64,000 bases of DNA. It comes from Herbaspirillum frisingense GSF30. GTDB lineage: Bacteria; Pseudomonadota; Gammaproteobacteria; Burkholderiales; Burkholderiaceae_D. Below the pieces are notes generated by a model that ran no database searches, had not been told where the DNA came from, and was given only the letters and a program-made list of their open reading frames with translations. Positions 17,448-28,988 of this stretch are shown here, in pieces (position 1 is the first letter of the stretch; every line of letters begins with the position of its first letter). Made by a program: the position numbers and the translations under genes. Location: NCBI RefSeq assembly GCF_000300975.2, contig NZ_AEEC02000004.1, positions 1 through 64,000 of the forward strand, in the 5' to 3' direction.

Positions 17448-19550
17448 ATGACCACCTCGATCGTCCGCGCCGCCTGTCCTCATGATTGCCCCGATACCTG
17501 TGCCTTGCTGGTGACCGTCAAGGACGGCGTCGCCACCGAGGTGCGTGGCGACCCGGATCACCCGCCCACCTCCGGCGTGCTCTGCACCAAGGTTTCACGC
17601 TACACCGAGCGCACCTATCACCCCGATCGCCTGCTTTATCCCATGCGCCGGGTGGGCAAGAAGGGCGAGGGCCGGTTCGAGCGCATCAGCTGGGACGAGG
17701 CGATTGCGACCATCGCCCAACGCCTGGGGCAGATTGCCTTGCGCGATCCCCAGGCCATCCTGCCCTACAGCTATGCCGGCACCATGGGGCAGGTGCAGGG
17801 TGAATCAATGGCCGGGCGTTTCTTCAATCGCCTGGGGGCGTCGCAACTGGAGCGCACCATTTGCGCCTCGGCCGGCGGCGCCGGTTATCGCTACACCATC
17901 GGCGCGCGTATCGGTACCGATCTGGAACAGGTCGACAATGCCAGGCTGATCCTGATCTGGGGTGGCAATCCGATCGCCTCCAACCTGCACTTCTGGACCC
18001 GGGTGCAGGCCGCCAAGCGGAATGGTGCACGCCTGATCGCCATCGATCCTTATCGCTCGCTCACAGCCGAAAAGTGCCACCAGCATATTGCCCTGTTGCC
18101 GGGTACTGATGCGGCCCTGGCGCTGGGCATGATGCATGTGCTGATTGCCGAGGACCTGCTCGACCACGACTACATCGCCCGTCACACGCTGGGCTTCGAT
18201 CAGTTGAAAGAGCGCGTGGCGGAATGGACGCCGGCCCGCACCGCCGAGGTCTGCGGCATCGAGGCCGAAGAAGTGCTGGCGCTGGGGCGTGAGTACGGCC
18301 GCGTGGCGCTGGCCGGCGAAGGCGTTTTCATCCGCGCCAACTACGGCTTGCAGCGCGTGCGCGGCGGCGGCATGGCGGCGCGCAACGTGGTCTGCCTGCC
18401 AGCCCTGGTGGGGGCCTGGCGTCACGCCGCCGGCGGCATCCAGCTGTCGGTGTCGGACAGCTTCCCCAAGGATGCGGCGGCGCTGAGTCGGCCCGACCTG
18501 GCCGCGCGTCATGGCGCCCCGGCCCGCGTCATCAACATGAGTACCATCGGCGACGATCTCCTGAAGCCGGCGTCGCCCGAGTTCGGGCCCCAGGTGGAGG
18601 CGGTGATCGTCTACAACTCCAACCCGGTGGCGGTGGCACCGGAGTCGGCCAAGGTAGCGCAGGGCTTCGCCCGCGAGGACCTGTTCACCGTGGTGCTGGA
18701 GCACTTCCAGACCGATACCGCCGACTACGCCGATATCCTCTTGCCGGCCACCACCCAGCTGGAACACATCGACGTCCATGCCTCCTACGGTCACGTCTAC
18801 ATGCTGGCCAACAATGCGGCCATTGCGCCCATGGGCGAGGCCAAGCCCAATACCGAGATCTTCCGCCTGCTCGCTGCGGCCATGGGGTTCACCGAGGACT
18901 GCTTCCGTGACAGCGATGACCAGTTGGCGGCGGTGGCCTTCCGGCGCGATGACCCGCGCAGTGGCGGCTACGACTGGCAAGTGCTCAAGGAAAAGGGCTG
19001 GCAGCGTCTGGCCATGCCGGTCGCGCCGTTTGCCGAAGGCGGGTTTGCCACGCCCTCGGGCAAGTGCGAATTCTATTCGGCGCAGATGAAGGCGGCCGGT
19101 CTCGATCCGTTGCCGGCCTATATCGCGCCCTACGAGTCGGTGGCCAGCAACCCGGAACTGGCTGCCCGCTATCCGCTGGCGATGATTTCCCCGCCGGCGC
19201 GCAATTTCCTCAACTCGTCCTTCGTCAACGTGCAGAGCCTGCGCGATACCGAGGGCGAGCCGCATCTGGACATGCACCCGCAGGACGCCGCTGCCCGCGG
19301 CATCGCACAAGGCGATACGGTGCGCGTGTTCAATGATCGCGGCAGCATGCAGGCGCGCGTGCGTGTGACGGAAAAGGCACGCCCGGGTCTGGTGGTGGGG
19401 CTGTCGATCTGGTGGAAGAAGTTTGCCGCCGATGGCAAGAACGCTAACGAGGTGACCAGCCAGCGCTTGACCGACATGGGTAACGCGCCCACCTTCTACG
19501 ACGTGCTGGTGCAGGTGGAAAAACTGCAGCAGCCGGTTGTGGCGCACTGA
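17448..19550 (+). CDS. molybdopterin oxidoreductase family protein
   Basis: This 700-residue enzyme of the DMSO reductase superfamily begins with a 4Fe-4S motif (CPHDCPDTC, then Cys in GVLCTK about 30 residues on), followed by the molybdopterin domains and a C-terminal dinucleotide-binding domain (PPARNFLNSSF, HPQDAAARGIAQGD). No Tat signal is visible, so it is probably cytoplasmic. A Cys in TICASAGGAG near residue 140 may be the metal ligand, but I cannot confirm this. No partner subunit or cofactor gene is adjacent. The substrate is unknown. The start at 17448 is chosen because the iron-sulfur motif follows it closely. Confidence 0.82.
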   Translation: MTTSIVRAACPHDCPDTCALLVTVKDGVATEVRGDPDHPPTSGVLCTKVSRYTERTYHPDRLLYPMRRVGKKGEGRFERISWDEAIATIAQRLGQIALRDPQAILPYSYAGTMGQVQGESMAGRFFNRLGASQLERTICASAGGAGYRYTIGARIGTDLEQVDNARLILIWGGNPIASNLHFWTRVQAAKRNGARLIAIDPYRSLTAEKCHQHIALLPGTDAALALGMMHVLIAEDLLDHDYIARHTLGFDQLKERVAEWTPARTAEVCGIEAEEVLALGREYGRVALAGEGVFIRANYGLQRVRGGGMAARNVVCLPALVGAWRHAAGGIQLSVSDSFPKDAAALSRPDLAARHGAPARVINMSTIGDDLLKPASPEFGPQVEAVIVYNSNPVAVAPESAKVAQGFAREDLFTVVLEHFQTDTADYADILLPATTQLEHIDVHASYGHVYMLANNAAIAPMGEAKPNTEIFRLLAAAMGFTEDCFRDSDDQLAAVAFRRDDPRSGGYDWQVLKEKGWQRLAMPVAPFAEGGFATPSGKCEFYSAQMKAAGLDPLPAYIAPYESVASNPELAARYPLAMISPPARNFLNSSFVNVQSLRDTEGEPHLDMHPQDAAARGIAQGDTVRVFNDRGSMQARVRVTEKARPGLVVGLSIWWKKFAADGKNANEVTSQRLTDMGNAPTFYDVLVQVEKLQQPVVAH

Positions 19551-19561
19551 GTCCCTGCATC

Positions 19562-20695
19562 ATGCTGCGCAGGGGCATGCTGGTGCTGGCGCTGGGCGGA
19601 TTGCTGGGTTTGGGCGCGTGTTCATCGGTGTCCTATTACGCCCAGGCCGCGCATGGCCAGTTCTCCCTGCTGGCGCAGGCCCGGCCGCTGGATGACTGGC
19701 TCGCCGATCCCGCCACCCAGCCGGCGCTCAAGACCAAGCTGCAGACGGTGCAAGAGATTCGCCGCTTTGCGGTGGTCGAACTGGGCTTGCCCGATAACGG
19801 CAGTTACCGCACCTATGCCCAGCTGGACCGGCCTTTCGTGTTGTGGAACGTGGTGGCCGCACCGGAACTCTCGCTCAAGGCCAGGCAGTGGTGTTTTCCC
19901 ATTGCCGGTTGCGTGGACTATCGCGGCTATTACAGCCAGCAAGCGGCCCAGGACTACGCCGCCGCGCTGCAGCGGGACGGCTATGATGTCCAGGTGGCAG
20001 GAGTACCGGCCTATTCCACGCTGGGCTGGTTCGATGATCCGGTCATCTCCACCTTCATCCAGTATCCCGACGGTGAACTGGCGCGCCTGATCTTCCATGA
20101 ACTGGCGCACCAGACTGTCTACGCTCGGGACGATACGCCCTTCAATGAAGGTTTCGCGGTAGCGGTCGAGGAACTGGGGCTGGAGCGCTGGCTGGCGGCG
20201 CGCCACGATTCCGCTATGACCGAGGCGTATCAGCGCTATGCGCAGCGCAAGCGGGAATTCCTGGCGCTGCTGGACAAGTACCGCGCCCAGCTGAAGGACA
20301 ACTACGACAGCGATGCCAGCGATGCCGTGAAGCGCGATCGCAAGGCCGCCATCTTCGCCGCCCTGCGTGCCGAATACGCGACGATCAAGAGCACACGCTG
20401 GAACGGCTATGCCGGCTACGACCGCTGGTTCGCCATGCCGTTGTCGAACGCGCATCTGGCCCTGGTCGGTGCTTATCACGACATGGTGCCGGCTTTTCGG
20501 CGGCTGTTCGAAAACAGTCGAGGTTTTCCTGATTTCTATGACAAGGTCCGGCGACTGGCGCGCATGGACAAGCCCGCCCGGCACGCCGCGCTGGGCGATG
20601 CGCCCTTGACCACGGGCAAGGCGGCGCCAGAAACATTTCCCACCGACACCATTGGGCAGCCCAAACGGGATGCAGGCGGGTATCATCCCGGGTGA
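19562..20695 (+). CDS. putative zinc aminopeptidase lipoprotein
   Basis: This 377-residue protein has a signal sequence ending in the lipobox LGAC (Cys at about residue 20), predicting an envelope lipoprotein. The zinc-peptidase motif HELAHQ is followed by a Glu in FNEGFA, matching the family of predicted aminopeptidases (Pfam Aminopep). It starts 11 bp after the molybdoenzyme stop, so the two probably form an operon, though no functional link is apparent. Confidence 0.8.
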   Translation: MLRRGMLVLALGGLLGLGACSSVSYYAQAAHGQFSLLAQARPLDDWLADPATQPALKTKLQTVQEIRRFAVVELGLPDNGSYRTYAQLDRPFVLWNVVAAPELSLKARQWCFPIAGCVDYRGYYSQQAAQDYAAALQRDGYDVQVAGVPAYSTLGWFDDPVISTFIQYPDGELARLIFHELAHQTVYARDDTPFNEGFAVAVEELGLERWLAARHDSAMTEAYQRYAQRKREFLALLDKYRAQLKDNYDSDASDAVKRDRKAAIFAALRAEYATIKSTRWNGYAGYDRWFAMPLSNAHLALVGAYHDMVPAFRRLFENSRGFPDFYDKVRRLARMDKPARHAALGDAPLTTGKAAPETFPTDTIGQPKRDAGGYHPG

Positions 20696-20937
20696 TTTGG
20701 CCGGTCTGTCCAGGCGCGGCCTTCATCATTACCCGGCGCGAAGTACCCCCGAACGGAGGGCATTTCACAAAAATTCACTTAATTCGGGCGCAAAGTGCTT
20801 GCCCCGCGGTCGAATGCTGGATAGCATCTGCGTTAAATAAAAAAACACTCGTGCTTTTTTGCTGTGCGCGCCAAGCGGTCTCAACATGACACCGCCCAGC
20901 CCCAGCGCACGTTATGACCGGAGACAGAGGACACACT

Positions 20938-22638
20938 ATGGAAAGATTCTGGCTTGCATCCTATCCTGCAGGCGTTCCCGCGGACATCGACCCCGGCCGT
21001 TACGGCTCGTTGGTACAGATGATCGATGAAGCCTTCACCAGGCACGCCGACCGCAATGCCTACGTCTGCATGGGCAAGTACCTGCGTTACAGCGAACTGG
21101 ATACCATGTCGCGCGCACTGGGCGGCTGGCTGCAGGGACTGGGGCTGCAGAAGGGCGCCCGGGTGGCGATCATGATGCCCAATGTGCTGCAGTATCCGAT
21201 CGCCATCGCGGCGATCCTGCGGGCCGGTTATACCGTGGTCAATGTCAATCCGCTCTATACCGCGCGCGAGCTGGAACATCAGTTGAAGGATTCGGGCGCC
21301 GAAGCCATCTTCGTGCTGGAAAACTTTGCCTGCACGCTGCAGAAGGTGGTCGCCAATACCAGCATCAAGCATATCGTGGTGGCCAGCATGGGCGAGCTGC
21401 TGGGCACGCTCAAGGGTGCCATCGTCAACCTGGTGGTGCGCCACGTGAAGAAGCTGGTGCCGGCCTGGTCGCTGCCCAACGCCATCAGCTTCAGCCGTGC
21501 CTTGTCGCAAGCGCAGGGCAAGCAGTTGCGGCCGGTCAGCCTGACGCCTGACGACGTCGCCTTCCTGCAATACACCGGTGGCACCACCGGCGTGGCCAAG
21601 GGCGCCGTACTGACCCACCGCAATCTGGTGGCCAATGTGCTGCAGGCCGAGGAATGGCTGACCCCGGCGCTCAAGGCCGGCAAGCCCATCGACCAGCTGG
21701 TGTTCGTCTGTGCCTTGCCGCTGTATCACATCTTTGCGCTGACTGTCTGCAACATGCTTGGCACACGCGAAGGCGCGCTCAACCTGCTGATTCCCAACCC
21801 GCGTGATATTCCCGGCTTCGTCAAGGAGCTGGCCAAGTACAAGGTCAATACCTTCCCGGCCGTCAATACGCTCTACAACGCACTGCTCAACAATGCCGAT
21901 TTCGCCAAGCTGGATTTTTCCGGCTACCGCTGCTGCGTGGGCGGTGGCATGGCCGTGCAGCAAAGCGTGGCCGACAAGTGGAAGAAGCTGACCGGCTGCC
22001 CCATCATCGAAGGCTATGGCCTGTCGGAGACCTCGCCGATCGCCAGCGCCAACCCCTGCACCATCGAAGAATACACCGGCACCATCGGCCTGCCGTTGCC
22101 CTCGACCGAGATCGCCATCCTCGACGACGATGGGAATCCGGTGCCGCTCGGCCAGCCGGGCGAGATCGCCATCCGCGGTCCGCAGGTGATGCCGGGTTAC
22201 TGGCAGCGCCCCGACGAGACGGCCAAGGTCATGACGCCGGACGGTTTCTTCAAGACCGGCGATATCGGCATCATGGATGCCCTGGGCTATACCCGTATCG
22301 TCGACCGCAAGAAGGACATGATCCTGGTCTCCGGTTTCAACGTCTATCCCAACGAGATCGAAGGCGTGGTGGCGCAGCATCCGGGCGTACTGGAATGCGC
22401 CTGCGTGGGCGTGCCGGACGAACATACCGGCGAGGCGGTCAAGCTCTTCGTGGTGCGCAAGGATAAGTCGCTCACCAGCGAGCAATTGATGGCCTACTGC
22501 AAGGAGCAGTTCACCGGCTACAAGAAGCCCAAGTACATCGAGTTCCGTGATGAGCTGCCCAAGACCAACGTCGGCAAGATCCTGCGTCGCGAGTTGCGCG
22601 ACGAGCCGGCCAAGGCCCAGCAGAAACGGGCTGCCTGA
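20938..22638 (+). CDS. fadD: long-chain fatty acid--CoA ligase
   Basis: This 566-residue adenylate-forming enzyme activates long-chain fatty acids to acyl-CoA using ATP. The core motifs are in order: the P-loop [26 protein letters not shown], and the C-terminal catalytic Lys in [10 protein letters not shown]. Length and sequence are typical for FadD. GAGG lies seven bases before the start. It is monocistronic, with a 240-bp upstream spacer and a strong bidirectional terminator at 22669-22704. Confidence 0.93.
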   Translation: MERFWLASYPAGVPADIDPGRYGSLVQMIDEAFTRHADRNAYVCMGKYLRYSELDTMSRALGGWLQGLGLQKGARVAIMMPNVLQYPIAIAAILRAGYTVVNVNPLYTARELEHQLKDSGAEAIFVLENFACTLQKVVANTSIKHIVVASMGELLGTLKGAIVNLVVRHVKKLVPAWSLPNAISFSRALSQAQGKQLRPVSLTPDDVAFLQYTGGTTGVAKGAVLTHRNLVANVLQAEEWLTPALKAGKPIDQLVFVCALPLYHIFALTVCNMLGTREGALNLLIPNPRDIPGFVKELAKYKVNTFPAVNTLYNALLNNADFAKLDFSGYRCCVGGGMAVQQSVADKWKKLTGCPIIEGYGLSETSPIASANPCTIEEYTGTIGLPLPSTEIAILDDDGNPVPLGQPGEIAIRGPQVMPGYWQRPDETAKVMTPDGFFKTGDIGIMDALGYTRIVDRKKDMILVSGFNVYPNEIEGVVAQHPGVLECACVGVPDEHTGEAVKLFVVRKDKSLTSEQLMAYCKEQFTGYKKPKYIEFRDELPKTNVGKILRRELRDEPAKAQQKRAA

Positions 22639-22668
22639 CCGGATATACATCGTAGCGCTCCAATGAAA

Positions 22669-22704
22669 AATCGCTGCCGGATCACTCCGGCAGCGATTTT
22701 TTTT
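22669..22704 (+). terminator. bidirectional intrinsic terminator
   Basis: A perfect stem (ATCGCTGCCGG with CCGGCAGCGAT) has a 6-base loop, A residues on the left and eight T residues on the right. It sits between the convergent fadD and the dehydrogenase gene at 22719-23669 and can serve both. Confidence 0.93.
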
Positions 22705-22718
22705 CGGGGCGGGAAAGA

Positions 22719-23669
22719 TCAGTCCGGCACGGGCGTGATCACCGGCTTGCCACTGAAATGCGCCTGCAGGTTGTTGAAGGCCAGATCGGCCATGGCGGTG
22801 CGTGTGACCAGTGTGCCGCTGGCCATGTGCGGTGTCAGCACCACATTCTCCTGGGCAGCCAGTTCGGCGGGGATATTGGGCTCGTTCTCGAACACATCCA
22901 GACCGGCGCCGGCGATGGTGCCGGCCTTGAGCGCGGCGATCAGAGCGGTTTCATCCACCACCGAGCCGCGTGCCACGTTGATCAGGAAACCCTTGGGACC
23001 GAGCGCATCCAGCACGTCTGCATTGACCAGTGCACGGGTACCGGCGCCGCCGGGGGTGATCATCACCAGGAAATCGACCGCCGCCGCCAGCGACTTGATG
23101 TCGCCGAAGTAGGTGTAGGGGACGTCCTTGCGCGAGCGATTGTGATACGCGATCTCCATGTCGAAGCCGGCGGCGCGGCGGGCGATGGCTTCGCCGATGC
23201 GACCCAGTCCGACGATGCCCAGCCGGGCGCCGCTGACCTTGGTGGTGAAGGGGAAGGGGCCGTTCTTCCACTCGCCACTGCGGGCGAAACGGTCGGCGCG
23301 CACCACGTTGCGTGCCACGGCCAGCATCAGTGCGATGGCCATGTCGGCCACGTCATCGGTCAGCACGTCGGGGGTGTGGGTGACATGGATGCCGCGCTCG
23401 CGGGCGGCCGGCACATCCACGCCGTCGTAGCCGACGCCGAACACCGAGACGATTTCCAGCGCCGGAAAGCGCGCCATGAATTCCCGCCCGACCTTCGCCT
23501 CGCCATTGGCGGCGATGCCACGCACCTGCGGGGCGATGGCGGCGAGCTGATCGTCGCTGAGCTGGTCCAGCACGAGGTTGTGGCAAGTGAAATTCTGTTG
23601 CAGCAGATCCAGCAGATGCTGTGGCAGACGGGCGACGATCAGGATGGTAGGGCGTTCGTTGGAAGTCAT
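22719..23669 (-). CDS. D-isomer-specific 2-hydroxyacid dehydrogenase
   Basis: This 316-residue NAD(P)-dependent dehydrogenase has the Rossmann motif GLGRIGEAIA and the catalytic Arg (NVARGS), Glu (ENEP) and His (TPHMASGT) in the expected order. Family members reduce hydroxypyruvate, glyoxylate or similar 2-keto acids. An in-frame GTG two codons upstream (23675) is an alternative start. It has no operon partner and is divergent in direction from fadD. Confidence 0.88.
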   Translation of the reverse strand: MTSNERPTILIVARLPQHLLDLLQQNFTCHNLVLDQLSDDQLAAIAPQVRGIAANGEAKVGREFMARFPALEIVSVFGVGYDGVDVPAARERGIHVTHTPDVLTDDVADMAIALMLAVARNVVRADRFARSGEWKNGPFPFTTKVSGARLGIVGLGRIGEAIARRAAGFDMEIAYHNRSRKDVPYTYFGDIKSLAAAVDFLVMITPGGAGTRALVNADVLDALGPKGFLINVARGSVVDETALIAALKAGTIAGAGLDVFENEPNIPAELAAQENVVLTPHMASGTLVTRTAMADLAFNNLQAHFSGKPVITPVPD

Positions 23670-23765
23670 GGTCACTGGGGAGGAAGCGGTGATGGAGTCG
23701 TTACGATACGGACTATTGATACGCCACGGGCTGAAATCTTTTCAAGCCCGCAGCGGAATCTGTGG

Positions 23766-24200
23766 CTACAGCGCCGGGCTGAGGCTGCCCTGGCCGGCCG
23801 GGTCCAGCGGCGGCAAGGGACGTGGCTTGCGGCTTTCGTCGGTGGCCACATAGGTCAGCGTGGCCTCAGTGACCTTGACGATCTCGGTCTGCAGCCGGTT
23901 GCGCTCGGCATAGACTTCGACATTGACCGTGATGGAGGTATTGCCGACCTTGACGATGTCGGCATAGAAGGACAGCAGGTCACCTACGAAGACCGGATTC
24001 TTGAACAGGAAGGAATTGACCGCGATGGTCGCCACCCGGCCATTGGCACGGCGCGTAGCCGGCAGCGATCCGGCGATGTCCACCTGGGCCATGATCCAGC
24101 CACCGAAGACGTCGCCATAGACGTTGGCGTCGGACGGCATGGGCATGACCCGCAGTTGCGGCGCCTTGCCGGGCGGGAGTTGGGGGACGGTATGGGACAT
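23766..24200 (-). CDS. acyl-CoA thioesterase, YciA-like hotdog protein
   Basis: This 144-residue single hotdog-fold protein has the motif NVYGDVFGGWIMAQVD, carrying the catalytic Asp, and hydrolyses acyl-CoA to free acid and CoA in the cytoplasm. The start at 24200 has AAGGAG seven bases upstream; a longer frame to 24296 is not supported. It is divergent from the ABC transporter gene. Confidence 0.88.
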   Translation of the reverse strand: MSHTVPQLPPGKAPQLRVMPMPSDANVYGDVFGGWIMAQVDIAGSLPATRRANGRVATIAVNSFLFKNPVFVGDLLSFYADIVKVGNTSITVNVEVYAERNRLQTEIVKVTEATLTYVATDESRKPRPLPPLDPAGQGSLSPAL

Positions 24201-24370
24201 GCATGACTCCTTGGAGAGGGGAAGCCCCGGCGCGCTCGCGGGATGGCTCTTATAATCGGGGTTTGCGGTGTTGCGGGTTTGTGCCGAAAGCGACAAGGCT
24301 CCTAGTGTATCGGATGTCGCTCTTTTGTTGCGCCGTCTGCCACCGCCTCCCTATTTCCAGGTCCGTCCCC

Positions 24371-26275
24371 ATGCGTCGTTATCCCAATTCTTCCACCTCA
24401 CCTCAAGCACCGATCAAGCGCCAGCGTGGCGACTGGGACGTGGTCAAGACCCTGTTGCCCTACCTGTGGACCTACAAGTGGCGGGTGATGCTGGCGCTGG
24501 CCTTCCTGGTCGGCGCCAAGCTGGCCAACGTCGGCGTGCCGCTGGTGCTCAAGAAGCTGGTCGATGCCATGACCATCACCGCCTCCCATCCGCAGGCGCT
24601 GCTGGTGTTGCCGCTGGGCCTGCTGGTGGCCTATGGCGCGCTGCGACTGGCGACGGCGCTCTTTACCGAACTGCGGGAGCTGATGTTCGCCCGCGTCACC
24701 CAAAGGGCGGTGCGCACCATTGCATTGCAGGTCTTCCGTCACCTGCATGCCCTGTCGCTGCGCTTCCACCTCAATCGCCAGACTGGCGGCATGACGCGTG
24801 ACATCGAACGCGGTACCCGTGGCGTCTCCACGCTGGTGTCGTACACGCTCTTTTCCATCCTGCCCACCATCATCGAGATCGTGCTGGTGCTGGCCTACCT
24901 GGTTACCCATTACGACATCTGGTTCTCGCTCATCACGGCCGGTGCGCTGGTGCTCTACATCCTGTTCACCATCACTGTGACCGAGTGGCGCACGCACTTC
25001 CGCCGCACCATGAACGAACTCGATTCGAACGCCAATACGCGTGCCATCGATTCGCTGCTCAATTACGAGACGGTCAAGTATTTCGGCAACGAGGAATTCG
25101 AGGCGCGCCGCTACGATGAAGGCCTGCAGCGCTACGAGCGGGCCGCCGTGAAATCGCAGAGTTCGCTTTCGCTGCTCAATACCGGACAGTCGGCCATCAT
25201 CGCCATCGCGGTCACGCTGATCCTGTGGCGCGCCACCGCCGGTGTGATCGATGGCAGCATGACCCTGGGCGACATGGTGCTGGTCAATGCCTTCATGATC
25301 CAGCTCTACATCCCGCTGAACTTCCTGGGTGTGCTCTATCGCGAGATCAAGCAGAGCATGGCCGACATGGAGCGCCTGTTCTCGCTGCTGGAAGAAAACC
25401 GCGAAGTGGCTGACCGCCCCGGTGCACAGCCCCTGCGTACGCAGGGCGCGGAGCTGCATTTCGAACACGTCGATTTCAGCTACGAGCGCAATCGCCAGAT
25501 TCTTTTTGATGTCGATTTCAAGGTCCAGGCCGGCACCACCACCGCCGTGGTCGGCCACAGCGGCTCGGGCAAGTCGACCTTGTCGCGGCTGCTGTATCGC
25601 TTCTATGACGTCGACCATGGCGCCATCCGCATCGATGGGCAAGACCTGCGCAATGTCACGCAAGCCTCTCTGCGACAGGCCATCGGCATCGTGCCGCAGG
25701 ATACGGTGCTGTTCAACGACACCATCGAATACAACATCGCCTATGGCAAGCCCGGCGCCACGCGCGAGCAGATCGTGGCGGCGGCCAAGGCGGCCTATAT
25801 CCATGACTTCATCGAGTCGCTGCCCGACGGTTATGCCAGCATGGTGGGCGAGCGTGGCCTGAAGCTGTCCGGCGGTGAGAAGCAGCGCGTGGCCATCGCC
25901 CGCACCCTTCTGAAAGATCCGGCCATCCTGATCTTCGATGAAGCGACGTCGGCCCTGGATTCGCGTGCCGAACAGGCGATCCAGCAACAGCTCGAAGAGA
26001 TCGCGCGCGAACGCACGACGCTGGTCATCGCACACCGGCTTTCCACCATCGTCAATGCGCAGCAGATCCTGGTGATGGACCATGGCCGCATCGTCGAGCG
26101 CGGTACCCATGCGGGCTTGCTGATGGCCGATGGTCTGTACGCGCAGATGTGGCTGCGCCAGCAGGCGGGAGGTGACGAGGATAGTGCCTCCGCCGCACCG
26201 CTCAAGGAAGGCGAAGCGGTGCTGCTCGCGCCCGATGCCGAACCCAGTGTATTGAGGCCGGCCGAACAGCGCTAG
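24371..26275 (+). CDS. Atm1/HMT1-type ABC exporter (permease-ATPase half transporter)
   Basis: This 634-residue fusion has an N-terminal six-helix membrane domain (about residues 30-340) and a C-terminal ATPase with Walker A GHSGSGKST, signature LSGGEKQRVAIAR and Walker B ILIFDEATSALDS. A stretch with NYETVKYFGNE in the membrane domain is typical of the Atm1/HMT1 group, whose members export glutathione-linked sulfur or metal species. It would act as a homodimer in the inner membrane. The start at 24371 (MRRYPNSSTS) is chosen because upstream in-frame residues look non-coding. The substrate is inferred from family only. Confidence 0.85.
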   Translation: MRRYPNSSTSPQAPIKRQRGDWDVVKTLLPYLWTYKWRVMLALAFLVGAKLANVGVPLVLKKLVDAMTITASHPQALLVLPLGLLVAYGALRLATALFTELRELMFARVTQRAVRTIALQVFRHLHALSLRFHLNRQTGGMTRDIERGTRGVSTLVSYTLFSILPTIIEIVLVLAYLVTHYDIWFSLITAGALVLYILFTITVTEWRTHFRRTMNELDSNANTRAIDSLLNYETVKYFGNEEFEARRYDEGLQRYERAAVKSQSSLSLLNTGQSAIIAIAVTLILWRATAGVIDGSMTLGDMVLVNAFMIQLYIPLNFLGVLYREIKQSMADMERLFSLLEENREVADRPGAQPLRTQGAELHFEHVDFSYERNRQILFDVDFKVQAGTTTAVVGHSGSGKSTLSRLLYRFYDVDHGAIRIDGQDLRNVTQASLRQAIGIVPQDTVLFNDTIEYNIAYGKPGATREQIVAAAKAAYIHDFIESLPDGYASMVGERGLKLSGGEKQRVAIARTLLKDPAILIFDEATSALDSRAEQAIQQQLEEIARERTTLVIAHRLSTIVNAQQILVMDHGRIVERGTHAGLLMADGLYAQMWLRQQAGGDEDSASAAPLKEGEAVLLAPDAEPSVLRPAEQR

Positions 26276-26361
26276 CAGGGCCACGTGCCGACGCTGCTTG
26301 CGCCGGCACGGGCGCAGCGGCACAATTCGCCATTCGACCTAGAACGGGAAGTGGGCGGGCA

Positions 26362-27369
26362 ATGGAAAGCAAATGGCTTGAGGATTTCGTCTCCCTGGCG
26401 GAAACGCGCAGTTTCAGTCGCTCGGCCGAGTTGCGGCACGTGACGCAACCGGCTTTTTCGCGACGTATCCAGTCGCTGGAGGCCTGGCTGGGTACCGACC
26501 TGATCGACCGTACTTCCTATCCCACCCGCCTCACGCCGGCCGGTGAAGTGTTCTACGAGCAGGCTGTGGCCATGCTGGGCCAGATCAACAATACCCGGGC
26601 GCTGCTGCACGGCAAGCGACCTACCGCCCAGACCACCATCGACTTCGCAGTCCCGCATACGCTCTCGCTGACCTACATGCCGAAGTGGCTCAGTTCGCTG
26701 GAGTCCGGCTTCGGCTCCATCAATACCCGCCTGATCGCCCTGAATGTGCACGATGCCGTGATGACCATCGTCGAAGGCGGCTGCGACCTGCTGTTGTGCT
26801 ATCACCATCCACGCCAGCCGGTGCAACTCGATGCCAGCCGCTACGACATGCTGACCATGGGAACCGAGACGATGCGTCCCTACTCGCGTTGTGATCGGCA
26901 GGGCCGGCCCGACTACCTCTTCCCCGGCAGCGCCAAGGCGCCGCTGCCGTTTCTTTCCTACACCAGCAATGCCTATCTGGGGCGCATGGTGGAATTGATG
27001 ATGGCCGATACCAAGCGGCCGCTGCACCTGGCCAAGCACTACGAGACCGACATGTCGGAAAGCCTGAAGATGATGGCGCTGGAGGGCCATGGGGTGGCCT
27101 TCCTGCCGGAGTCCTCGGTGGTCCGGGAAGTGCGAAATCGGCAGCTGGCACGCACGGATGGCCCGACCGGCGAGTGGGAGGTGGAGATGGAGATCCGCCT
27201 CTACCGCGAACGTCCCACCCCGCAACGCACCGGCAAGGCACTGGTGGCGCGCCTGTGGGAGTACCTGGTCGACCTGGATACGCAGCGGCAGGGAAAGCTG
27301 GAGCGTGATGAGCGCCAGAAGGTGGCGGCAGGCAAATCCGCCCGTGCGGCGGAAAAACGCGAATCCTGA
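26362..27369 (+). CDS. LysR-family regulator, HypT/YjiE-like
   Basis: This 335-residue protein has an N-terminal winged helix (KWLEDFVSLAETRSFSRSAE, then QPAFSRRIQSLE) and a LysR effector domain. The opening and later blocks (SLSLTYMPKWLSSL, FLSYTSNAYLGRM, MSESLKMMALEGHG) resemble what I recall of E. coli HypT, the hypochlorite-responsive regulator, in which Met oxidation is the signal. The region around SESLKMMALEG is rich in Met, as in HypT. The last 30 residues are charged and basic. Position upstream of gdhA, with a palindrome in between, suggests it may regulate gdhA or the glt genes. Confidence 0.75.
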   Translation: MESKWLEDFVSLAETRSFSRSAELRHVTQPAFSRRIQSLEAWLGTDLIDRTSYPTRLTPAGEVFYEQAVAMLGQINNTRALLHGKRPTAQTTIDFAVPHTLSLTYMPKWLSSLESGFGSINTRLIALNVHDAVMTIVEGGCDLLLCYHHPRQPVQLDASRYDMLTMGTETMRPYSRCDRQGRPDYLFPGSAKAPLPFLSYTSNAYLGRMVELMMADTKRPLHLAKHYETDMSESLKMMALEGHGVAFLPESSVVREVRNRQLARTDGPTGEWEVEMEIRLYRERPTPQRTGKALVARLWEYLVDLDTQRQGKLERDERQKVAAGKSARAAEKRES

Positions 27370-27695
27370 GCCGGAAAAGGGTGGGGTGATCGCCGCAATC
27401 GCCCTTTCATCAAGGGTTACAGAAGGTTATGCATGGATTGCATAATTGCATGCTCACAAAGCATTAGCCTTGTTTTGGCCGGCTGGCTACGATGGCGGCG
27501 CTGAATCGGACCGGCACGAATTTCCAGTAGACGCAGGAGGCGTCGTGCTGGCAGGACGTGCTCCGTCCCGGCCCGTGCAGACGCCTGTGGCGCTGCTTGC
27601 AGGCTGGCGCCGACGGAGTAACATGCCCTGGCGAACTTCGGAATTCGGAAGCCTTTTGTCCTGACCTGCACGGAACTCAAAGGAGCGATTGCATC
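27370..27695 (+). other. spacer between LysR gene and gdhA with palindromic operator
   Basis: This 326-bp stretch has no convincing gene. It contains the perfect inverted repeat at 27427-27445 and the Shine-Dalgarno AAAGGAG (27679-27685) of gdhA. The rest is GC-rich with no clear promoter. Confidence 0.55.
27427..27445. promoter_or_regulatory. 19-bp palindrome, candidate LysR operator
   Basis: TTATGCA and TGCATAA form a perfect 7-bp inverted repeat around the 5-bp centre TGGAT. Its size and T-N11-A spacing suit LysR-type binding. A further half site, TTGCATGC, follows directly (27446-27453). It lies 58 bp after the LysR gene and 250 bp before the gdhA start. Confidence 0.6.
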
Positions 27696-28988
<1,293 letters not shown>

